Shown one piece after another: positions 11,901 through 21,745 of a stretch of 64,000 nucleotides of DNA (its first letter is position 1; every line of letters begins with the position of its first letter). The stretch spans positions 185,348 to 249,347 of the forward strand of contig NMRA01000593.1 of the NCBI GenBank assembly GCA_002633005.1, in the 5' to 3' direction. The notes beneath the pieces were generated by a model. The model was not told where the DNA came from and did no database searches. It saw only the letters and a list, made by a program, of their open reading frames with translations. The stretch is from Phoronis australis. Its lineage: Eukaryota; Phoronida; Phoronidae. The translations under genes and the position numbers were made by a program.

Positions 11901-14900
11901 ACAAAATACAATTTGCTGTTCATTTCCTGTTGAGAAATTCAACAAAATCAAATTTCACTTTTCCGCCACATTACATTTTAAACCAAAGCAAGTCTGCTGA
12001 GGTAAGAAAAAATCTTTCTCCTCTCCCTGTGACACTAGGCCAGTGTATATGAAGTGTACACCTACTCTCACCTGTTTAGAAGGGTCCCTGGTTACCCAGT
12101 TGTCAGGTATGTCTGGACTCTTCTCTATTCCACATTGACTGTGAGTAGAATTCTCATCCTCAGTGAACTCTTGTTTACAATAGCGGCACGTGGACTGAAA
12201 TCAAACACAGGACAAAATTAAACAAACGTCTTTTGGTGACAACAATTGAAATTACCATGGTCTCAGGATGTGAATTCCAATCCTGAAAGTACTCAAACAA
12301 TTTGAATTTCAGTTTTTCAGTATCTAAATGTGAAATTCAAAAGTTATACTTAAATTTCTCATATTTTCCATTGATCAGTATTAGCTCTAAAGACAAGTGC
12401 CTTTAATTTTGCACCCGTCTATATTATATATGATACCATGGCACTTTTTTATTGCCTGGCTGACATAACAAAACGGACTCTTTCGAACAAAATACCTAAA
12501 CCGTGTACTACAACACACTACCCACAACGGGACGGTGTATTCCTGCAAACCACATACTAGACAAAAATAAAATACATTTCTTTTATCCTCAATCTCCAGC
12601 TATATATCAAGTAAACCCATCAGTTAACTACATCCACCTGTTGCCAGACACTACATTTACCTGTCTACACTGCGGACAAGTTAGCACCTTCACATCATCA
12701 TCAAGATGGACAACCAAATTACAACCGGGGCAGCTAAAGAGAACAAAGAGGAGAATTGCACGACAGTCAAGCAGGTAAACACAAACACAAACAACAAAAT
12801 AGGCAGAACCCAAGAAAAATTCCAAATTTGCCTATCTTCACAGTGAACACCATACTTCAGAAGTGCTTAATCGGATTCATATGAAACTTTCGAGCTCATA
12901 ACTTTTTCGTGAATGCCCACAATTTTTGAAAATATTGTCCGAGTCGTAGCTATGGTAACAGAAGGGTACACATGGAATAGCAAGAATTGGTTCCAACACG
13001 TCTTTGATGGAAAAATGGGAAATAAACATTCACCACATTGTGTCCTAAATTGATGAGATTTTTATCATAGATAAAGACTGAATTTCCAAGCTCAAAAATA
13101 AGCTCATAACCAGATTCAAGATCTTTCACACAGAACACTTACGCAATCATGCCTTGTGCATTCTCAATTTCCTTCAAGGCATCATGCTCCATGCGCTCTT
13201 CAATGGCATCAACGATAAATGATGGCAAGATCTTTCGAAGTTCAACTGTAAGTCAAAGAAGAAGGAAATTGAAATTAGAAAAAGGTCTTGTCGAAGTAAT
13301 GTGGGATTTCAACAGGTAGTGTCAACATAATTGATTGTTCCCTGCCCCTAACATAATTGATTGTTCACTTCCCAAAAGTAATTTCATTAATAGTGACCTG
13401 GCAATGAACTTACCATTCAAGCACATCATCATGTGCATTACATGTCTAAAGTCTACAAATGACTTAATTATCCAATACATGAAACATAATTGCAAGTAGT
13501 TTATCCCGTTCAATTCGCCATCTTTTTGATCACATCACGTGACCTAATGTATAATATAAGTCCGAAAAGATTTCTGCCCCCGACCGGGACTCGAACCCAG
13601 GACCTTCTGCTAACCGTGCAGACGCTCCATCCACTGAGCCATCGGGACCACTGGTCAGACACAGAAATCCAATCGGACTTAGTAGTGGGCATCTTGCCCA
13701 TGATCTCCATTGTGTACGTAAATATCATCTTTTTCACATTAGGTCACGTGATGTGATCAAAAAGATGGCGGATTGAACAAAAAGATGGCGGATTGAACGG
13801 GATAAACTACTTGCAACATATTCCAAGCCTCACTTAAAAAGATGATATTTACATGAAAAATATTATTAAGTGAAATAACTGGCTCACAGTATCACATCAT
13901 TGTTTGCATAGCAAGCTCCTTTCCAAGAAGACAGAGCTTTTTGCATTTTCGCATTATCAACAAACCTGACATTACTAGCGGAGTTACATTTACATAATAC
14001 ACTTCCTATAAAGGTGTTAGGTGAATTCATAAGGCTTAACCACACGCCACCTGTTGAGATGGCACCACATTACCTAATGGTATGGAGTACCCACAATCCT
14101 TCACTGGGCAGTCAACAGAAAACTGTAACAAAGAAACTTTAATCAGTATCTCATTCATGAACCTAACACTACACAGAGATAAAATCACAGGCAGGACAAA
14201 GTGGGCAACAGAATATTTTTGTTAAGAAATTTTCACCAGGCAAATTGCAATAATGAAAAAAATATAATCGACAACTGAAATTTTGCGTAAATGACACTCT
14301 ATAAGATTTTGTAACCTGGACTATATACTTATGAAGGACACATTCATTGATAATAGAAAAATAATGTAATATCAAGTACGACCTAAGTTACCTCTTTGCC
14401 TTGGCCTTTAATGGCTTTCTTTGCATTATCTTCCATACATTTCCCACAAGTCAGGTGACCATCAAAGCAGACAACGAGCTTGTCGGGCAAGAATAAGGTC
14501 GAACAGGAGTCACAGGGAAACTTACTCTCTAAGGTTGGAGGAAAAGTACTTGTAATATTAAGAAGAGAAAACAAAGGTTGGTATGTTATTTAATAATTGC
14601 CTGTTCATATAACATAATGCAATCAAAGGTATTCTTCAAATCAATCAAATTTCGTAAATTGACAAATAAACCAAGCTAGTGTGCTGAATTAGAGGAGAAA
14701 TACTGTATTAAGGGGAACTGAATCAAAAACAAACTTAAAACAAATAAGTTACCTGCATCGTCTTTTGTTGAATTGTGTTTAACAGGAGAGAGATTAATCC
14801 ACGGCGACTCCCTGTCAGTATCATCATCAAGTAAACTCCTAGCCAGTTCATCATCGGTATCATCATTAAGTGACCCGTCATCACCATTGCGGGCATCATT

Positions 14901-16245
14901 GACCTCTCTTCGACGTCTACCTTTTAAAACTACCCGTGGTAAATGTTCCTCATATGACCTACTAAGGTATTCTTCGGCATTACCTGAGACGGGTGACATC
15001 TTATTGGTCCCACCATTGCGCTCAGATAAACCGTTGGATTTTTTCGGACTATCGTCAATATAAATTGACGCCGCTGAAGACGAAAAATTCCTCTTCTTAC
15101 TCCTATTTTTCGATACTAAACTAAGACTTGGCAATGCGTCGTCATCATTCCCAATGTTTAAAACACTTGGTAAAATATCTCCATCAGATTCGTCACTGCT
15201 GTGGTCACCAGTTCCAATCACTATCGATGACAACCGCTCCATCGATGAATTAATATACCTGCCCTTTGAAATGCCTCCAATCGCACGGCCATTACTTGTC
15301 TTAACAACAGAACCACTGGGCTTCTCAGATTTGTTTTTAAACAAATACTTTGTCCCATTTGCAAGTCCTTTACCCTTGCTACGAGAAACAACATGTTCAT
15401 TGACAATTTCTTCATCCGCCAGTTCGTCATAATCTGGCAATGAAGCTGAATAATCAACAAGTTTAGCACGTTTTGCGATAAACTCTGGTTCACCTGTAGA
15501 GCTCCCATTTGATCTGTCCACCAAATGTTTCCCTTCAGTACCGTCACCAAATCCATTACTTTTGCACGTCATTTCATTTGACCCCAAAGCAGAGCCTTCC
15601 CTCACCAACTTCCTTTTCTGAGAATGCGCTTCACCATTTTTCTCATTTGGCGAAGTGGCAATTACGGTAGTCGCACTGACTTTAGGATATTCAGTCATGG
15701 AAGAGATGTAACCACATACACGGTCACTGAGACCTTCGGTGCCGTATAACTGTCCCATGTCCGTCATCAACGACGTCAGCCATTTCTTATCCACTTCAGG
15801 GAAAATACTCGCCTGATTGAAGACAAAGAAATAACAAAAGAAATTCAGCAGACACTCGAATCTGTCTAAAATAGATTCATCACGATGACGCAGAATTGTA
15901 AGAATTTCATTTTCCATTCAAAATGTATATGGGAACAGATTTTCTGTTGACATTTTATTCTGGGACTGGAAGACGTTTCAACACACAATACACAGATCAA
16001 TGTAAGTTACAAATTCTAAACTGAGCTTAAACATGTCATTTGACCAAGGCAGAAAACAAATAAAGTTTGTTCTGTAAAGCATTATTCTGTTAAATACTTC
16101 ACAACGCCCTATTGAAGCAGTATTAAAATGAGTGAAATTTCCAGATAAAATTAAAAAGGATCTCACAGTTAAAAAAGTTTCAAGAATATTTAGCACTCAC
16201 CACAGCTTTGAAAGAATCTTCTGAAATAGGTCGACAGTCAGCCAT
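5905..16245 (-). CDS. RING1-IBR zinc-finger protein fused to a PARP-type ADP-ribosyltransferase
   Basis: Eleven exons: 16201-16245, 14753-15812, 14392-14528, 14074-14122, 13143-13245, 12661-12733, 12072-12194, 10737-10873, 10108-10262, 8799-8864, 5905-6692. All are GT-AG with matching phases and give 911 residues. The start is MADCRPISEDSF. Residues 11-58 look like a CUE-type helical domain (IFPEVDKKWL...EYPKV). Residues 60-368 are disordered and Ser/Asp-rich, with SIM-like patches near 211-225 and 264-269. RING1 is at 374-424 (C374, C377, C389, H393, C396, C399, C419, C424). The IBR is at 466-510 (C466, C469, C484, C487, C492, C495, H507, C510). Its spacing recalls RNF216. No RING2 follows. 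A PARP catalytic domain starts at about 516 (PDIPDNW), with HGTSS (H597), FGHGTYFA (Y630) and YPEYIITY (I896). This H-Y-I triad suggests mono-ADP-ribosylation. About 185 residues are inserted in the domain, with a duplicated PPGFWGPSNSNG. Confidence 0.9.
6693..8798 (-). other. Intron 10 of the RING-IBR-ART gene
   Basis: The intron has a GTTAGT donor and a CATTAAG acceptor. It is AT-rich, with a G-run at 7384-7389 and no exon-like or coding motif on either strand. Confidence 0.6.
8865..10107 (-). other. Intron 9 of the RING-IBR-ART gene
   Basis: At about 9650-9850 it contains the left half of a fold-back repeat family whose full copies lie at 59815-60200 and 62010-62410. I see nothing coding. 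Confidence 0.5.
10463..10528 (+). repeat. tRNA-derived fragment (SINE-like)
   Basis: The sequence has an A-box-like TGGCTAAGCGG and a B-box-like GGTTCAAATCC, with an arm CTCCC/GGGAG between them. The ends do not pair as an acceptor stem, so it is a tRNA-derived repeat rather than a tRNA gene. It lies in an intron, antisense to the host gene. Confidence 0.45.
10874..12071 (-). other. Intron 7 of the RING-IBR-ART gene, between the IBR and ART exons
   Basis: This intron is where an RBR RING2 exon would sit. I looked on the - strand for a dense Cys/His pattern and found none. The flanking exons join in phase 0 and the junction reads smoothly into the ART domain. A fold-back family copy lies at about 11630-11820. 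Confidence 0.55.
11560..11825. repeat. Fold-back family, right-half copy
   Basis: The text AATAAACTCTTATGAA...GAGTCGCCGATTATTTTAATG...CACAGTAAAGAATATTGG matches copies at about 25920-26110 and in the right arm of 59815-60200. It is intronic and diverged. Confidence 0.5.
13490..13816. mobile_element. TIR element with a tRNA-like core (copy 2)
   Basis: The element is bounded by inverted repeats of about 60-80 bp. The left end starts TTGCAAGTAGTTTATCCC and the right end is its complement, continuing through CACGTGACCTAATGT. The right end carries a 21-bp tandem duplication (AAAAAGATGGCGGATTGAAC-like). At 13576-13649 on the - strand is a tRNA-like core with A-box TGGCTCAGTGG and B-box GGTTCGAGTCC and a five-base anticodon-type stem (TCTGC/GCAGA). 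The position before the presumed anticodon is C rather than T, so it is not a working tRNA. Confidence 0.7.
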
Positions 16246-17540
16246 CTTTTCTGAAGTTCAGCGGATCAGTTCAATCCCCAGTTCAGTTGAAGCCTCAGCA
16301 CTGTTTAAACTTATCCTCACTAAATTATTCAACTATGTCCACTTGATCAGTCATTTATGATATCTCTAAATCCATTTTTCCTGATAGTCCTCCATAGAGT
16401 TTCTAGCAGAAAGAGCCTGTAATTAAATATTAAATTAGTTTACCAAATCGGAACTCTTTTTTGAGATCTATATTGAACTTTGAACTTTGAACTTGGAGCA
16501 GTCCTTTGTTGACTTATTATACCACTAGCATGCCCGTTTGGTGACATCAGCAACATCAAGAGCAACATCTATCACCAATTATCATTTGCTGGAATGGTGA
16601 AGGAAGCATCCTTTTGAGAATTTGACACCGATCCGTAAGTTTCAGAAAACTTGCATTATTTGTTGATATTACTGGCAAAATTGTCTTTTTATTTGCTTAT
16701 TTTTTTTTGGATTAACCTACAAGTCTTGGGAGGCCCCACGAGTGAGATTGAGTGTGCTTATGTAAAAAACTTGTTTCATAATATTGCATCTATCAGGGCT
16801 TGGTTGTATAAAACTTCAAAATTATCCACTGGATAAGTCTGATTGTTGCATGACGTCAGGTGCATTGTTCAACAATAACATGTGACACGTGATAATGCGA
16901 CGTCATTGTTACTATATGGCACATGAATTTTATGCAACTGAGCCATGTATGCAAGAATACTTTTTAAAAAAAACTATCAGATTGTAATTTTTTTCAAAGA
17001 TATAGTTACGCGTTGCAAATTAGATCCAGTAAACCTTTAATTGATTTAGGCAAGAATGTACTATAAGAATGGCATAATCCGTTTTCTTAATGTGTTCATT
17101 AAAAAATTTCACCACTAGATGTCGGTTCTGATGTTGATGACTTCACTGAAAGGGTTCACAGCTAAACAAAAAAGCCTCCTTCAGAGTTCAATAATAAACG
17201 AGGAGAGTTAAAATGTGGAGAGAAATCCACGTACATGACTTGTCAAAAGTAATGTTTCCCATCACGAACGCTGTCATGACCTGCCATTTTAGCATTTGCA
17301 CTGAGCCGTCATGATACGAAATTATGCTTACATTCACGTGTTTGTGTAATGAATTCAGAGTCACTTTAAATGTCTCTTGAGCACGTGGATACGTTCACAA
17401 CTCTAGCTTAACACATAACAAAGTTACGCCAGTTCAAAGTGGGACCGATATATCCGACTAGTGTTGCATTGGTGTTTTAAATTACTTTTTAACAAAAGAA
17501 AAATAACTAAAAACAGCCATCCAAAAAATAATAATGTGGT
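16246..17540. other. Intergenic, left part (between divergent genes)
   Basis: This holds the 5' flank and probable promoter of the RING-IBR-ART gene, whose ATG (AAGATGG context) is at 16243-16245. No TATA box or CpG-dense segment stands out, and I see nothing coding. Confidence 0.5.
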
Positions 17541-19537
17541 GAACCATTTCATATCGCATAATCATCCTCAACTTGTCATTTGGGCAAGATAGATCATTGC
17601 TGTTGGCGGTGTCACTTGCTTAGACTTGGAGCCCCTTCTGTGTTGGCGGTATCAGTGCCATTTTTGTCATTGATCGAGGACAGCAGCCCATTACGAGATA
17701 TCAGCATTTTGAGGAAATCCCTGGATTCAGGGGATATAACGTCATACCACCTGCTGTGCGCAGTGTTAAAAATGGCCAGTTTCAAATTTTGGGAACTGAA
17801 CGATGGACTACTCTAATAAAAAGTTTGATAACGAAAGAATTTGTTTGAGTTGGAAGGAATTAAAGGCATCTACGGCCTCCTAAGCTGTCCCTCTATGAGC
17901 AAAACCTACTAACTTATAACATGATTTTGAGGATTTTAATCAGTGTGAAGCATAACTCGCCAAAAAGCTTCCGGAGTATGAAGTGCCTACAGGAGCTTCA
18001 CCGTCTCTACTGAACCAGGTAGAGACGGTGGTCACTGTCCGGTGGTCTCCTAGCCTAGTCAGCCTGGCTGATAGACAGTGATCACCGTCTCTAGCTGAGT
18101 AGCCCAGTAGAGACAGTGGAGCTGCATACGCCAAAAGCTTTTCGGTGAATTATGCTTCACACTGACTAAAAAATCAAAGTCACGTTATAAATACCTTTTG
18201 CACATAGACAGACACCTTAGGAAGTCGTCGATGTATTGAATTCCTACCAACTCGAAGATATACTCCCGTTATCAAACTTTTTCTTCAAACTGTCCCTCGT
18301 TCAGTGAACCCAAAATCGGTAACTCGCCATTTTTAACACTGGACACGGCAGGTGGTATGACGTCATATCTCCTGCCATGCGGGTGTAAAAATGGCAAGTT
18401 ACCGATTTTTGGGAACTGAACTGGGGACTGATTGAAAAAAAAGTTTGATAACGGCAGTATTTCTTCGAGTTAAAAGTAATTAAATACATCGACGGCCTAA
18501 TAAGGTGTCCCTCTATGTGCAAAAGGTATTTATAANGAACCATTTCATATCGCATAATCATCCTCAACTTGTCATTTGGGCAAGATAGATCATTGCTGTT
18601 GGCGGTGTCACTTGCTTAGACTTGGAGCCCCTTCTGTGTTGGCGGCATAAGTGCCATTTTTGTCATTGATCGAGGACAGCAGCCCATTACGAGATATCAG
18701 CATTTTGAGGAAATCCCTGGATTCAGGGGATATAACGTCATACCACCTGCTGTGCGCAGTGTTAAAAATGGCCAGTTTCCAATTTTGGGAACTGAACGAT
18801 GGACTGCTCGAATAAAAAGTTTGATAATGAAAGTATTTGTTTGAGTTGGAAGGAATTAAAGGCATCTACGGCCTCCTAAGCTGTCCCTCTATGAGCAAAA
18901 CGTACTAAATTATAACATGATTTTGATGATTTTAATCAGTGTGAAGCATAACTCGCCAAAAAGCTTCCGGAGTATGAAGTGCCTATAGGATCGTCATCGT
19001 CTCTACTGAACCAGGTAGAGACAGTGGTCACTGTGTCTCCTAGACTAGTCAGCCTGGCTGATAGACAGTGATCACCGTCTCTAGCTGAGTAGCCCAGTAG
19101 AGACAGTGGAGCTCCTATAGGAGCTGCATACGCCAAAAGCTTTTCGGTGAATTATGCTTCATACTGACTAAAAAATCAAAGTCACGTTATAAATACCTTT
19201 TGCACATAGAGGGACACTTTAGGAAGTTGTCGATGTATTTAATTCCTTCAGGCTCGAAGAAATGCTCCCGTTATCAAACTTTTTCTTCAAACTGTCCCTC
19301 GTTCAGTGAACCCAAAATCGGTAACTCGCCATTTTTAACACTGGGCACGGCAGGTGGTATGACGTCATATCTCCTGCCATGCGGGTGTAAAAATGGCAAG
19401 TTACCGATTTTTGGGAACTGAACGGGAGACTGATTGAAGAAAAAGTTTGATAACGGCAGTATTTCTTCGAGTTAAAAGTAATTAAATACATCGACGGCCT
19501 AATAAGGTGTCCTTCTATGTGCAAAAGGTATTTATAA
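17541..19537. repeat. ~1.0-kb tandem duplication made of nested palindromes
   Basis: Copy 1 (17541-18536) and copy 2 (18537-19537) are near-identical direct repeats starting GAACCATTTCATATCGC. Each contains two large inverted repeats. One is centred near 18050 (copy 1), with arms carrying CAGTGTGAAGCATAACTCGCC and its complement. The other is centred near 18360 on GTATGACGTCAT, with arms running to GTTATAAATACC. A single N (18536) sits at the copy junction. A degraded third start follows at about 19550. The short open frames here are translations of the repeat. Confidence 0.75.
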
Positions 19538-19730
19538 CAACATGACTTTGATGTTTAAGTAAGTGTGAGGCATAATTCGCCGAAAAGCTTCCGGCGTATG
19601 AAGCTCCTGTAGGAGTTCCGCCGTCTCTACTGAGCTAGGCAACACGTAGCCCCTCCGTTGGCCAGTTAGATGTTACTAGTGCAATACTTCCCATCGCTTT
19701 CTGTACTAATTTCGTCTCGTGTATTTTCAA

Positions 19731-21110
19731 TGGGCGGTAGGCGAAATCCACACACCGATTAAGAGTTTTCACCATTTTAAAAATATCTACACTGATAACT
19801 ATCACTTAAAAAGACGCTTACTTTCTTCATTGATCCTTTTTGCTTCTACACAAATCTTTAATGAAGCATAGCTATGAGAATTAAGGTGACTTTGGTGAAG
19901 AACTCCAACTCCACTTTTTTGGTCATCGTTAAGTTTTTGACTGTGTGCGTGATAACCACAAATTTTTTAACTTGAGTCACGTGGGCTAGGCAAAGGCTAG
20001 TGCGAGACTGAGCGAAACGTGTGACATGGCAATGAAACTTGCAAATGTGTTAGATTTGCGTCCCTTGGACTATTTGTTCATCAACAGGCATGATTTCATG
20101 TAACTTCCTCAAAATGGCACCCGGTGAGAGAGTCATGGTACCTGTTAGCCAGCCAGCTAGCTGTATGAAGACCGTCGTCAAAATACAGCTAGGTACCACT
20201 GTGTGTATTTCTTCCGAAAACCCCGAAATTGCACACAGCCGGGGTAGATCTGCTCGTCAACTCGCTGTGAAGCCTGTATCAATATGTAAAGCTAAAGACC
20301 GGACGGGGTGCATGCAAAATCTGGGAATCAACCGACACTCACCTTGCCCGTTACAGCCGTTTAAGTGAAAAACAATGCAATAAATGTCATTTTCTTGCAT
20401 AACTCTCCGCCTTTTCTAACAATGAAAAGTATGTCTTTGTTTTGAAAACAGTACGCTCATGTCACGCGCATGTGCTATTTCCGAATTTTTTTGCGACATC
20501 TCTCGGGAGATGATGGTAGTTTGACAGCAGCAAAATTTCTTCTGAAATTCGGTTTTTCGGTATCAAAATTCTAAAAACTTGTAATGAAGTGAAACCAGTT
20601 CTGATAATTTGTTGTGACGTGTACGCAACCTCGTGAAAGAAGAACAGTTGATTGCAGAATCGGCAAAAAAATGAACTGGCCAATAGGTGACGCAATATTT
20701 CATGGCACCGAAAGCCGTCACTAAAGATCGCTCCACAACTTCAGCAGCAGAATAACGGTAGAACGCCATTTTTTCCAACACCGTCAAATAATTTAGTTTA
20801 CACAAGGAAGACTGCAGTTTTTAATGACACTAATTCTGTGTCACATTTTATCTTACCACTTTTTTACCCACATCTGTGCAAAGCTGTATATTTACTAGTA
20901 TACAGAACATACACCTATGTACCAAGTCTACCAAGGCTAGGCTTAACTGTTCATTATAACTCTATGAGCAAACATGCATGTTTCATTCGATTTTGTTTGT
21001 TGTGTTTTTGAATGAGTAAATTTTTATGGGGATGTACTATCGCCCCTGTATGCCTGCAGCATTCACTCAGGGCGATGTAACTGCCTACTACACTTGTACT
21101 ACTCAGTACT
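19731..21110. repeat. Dispersed repeat, shared with 48803-49460
   Basis: Collinear text is shared with the copy near 48.8 kb: GGCAGTAGGCCAAATCC-like start, TCCAACTCCACTTTTTGG, AGGCAAAGGCTAGCGCGAGA, CTTCCTCAAAATGGCACCCGG, then GATGTACTATTGCCTCTGTA. The copy here carries about 0.8 kb of extra sequence at 20135-20930. The class is unknown, and no reverse transcriptase or transposase was seen. Confidence 0.55.
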
Positions 21111-21745
21111 ACTGAGTATTGGGCCAGCTAGACTCCATCATTCATGATTCATGATTCATTGCCAACTGACAACTAACATACGGTGCTTCATGCTATCCTG
21201 CTAAATCCGCCCATAGGCCTAACACAGTGACCGCTATAGCGTGAACAATTTTACCAACACAAACCAAGGCGATAACTCACAATTTATGCACCACTGACGG
21301 TAAAAGCCCACTGACGACTCGGCTCCGCTGGAATTTCCCAAACTTCGATATCAACAAGATTGAGCGGATATAGTCTCATAACCAAATGTTAGGTTTTTCC
21401 AATAGTCTAGAATCGAAATATAATTGACTTTGAAAGGTGGAATTACTCCGCGACTGGGAAAATGTTAACCGTCTAATAATTTATACTAATCCAAAAATAA
21501 ATCTTTATTAATTTGAAAACAAAATCCCTTTGTTTGAATCTGGAAAGTTCCTGAGATAAATTTTAAAATATTCATTTTATCCATGAAAATAGTCTTTTTA
21601 CAACGAACTATATTCTGTTCCCTGGCTCCATGGAGACGTGAAAATAACTGGACGAACAGACAATATTCTTGTTGGGTGCTGATGGTTCAATTTGCAACTT
21701 GATTGACATTTTTACGATTTGAAGTGATCAAGAGGATATATCATA
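21111..21745 (+). other. 5' flank of CFAP58
   Basis: This stretch is AT-rich with short direct repeats (CATGATTCATGATTCATTG near 21143). I cannot place a promoter. A short piece like the palindrome family of 17.5-19.5 kb lies downstream, in intron 1, near 21880-21920. Confidence 0.35.

Noticed and set aside
10874-12071. A hidden RING2 exon between the IBR and ART exons
   Set aside because: No cluster of paired cysteines on the - strand was found, the flanking exons already join in phase 0, and the next exon opens directly into the ART domain.
13576-13649. A functional tRNA gene
   Set aside because: It has A and B boxes and an anticodon-type stem, but lacks T at position 33 and a clean acceptor stem, and it lies inside a TIR element that has a second copy at 4407-4603.
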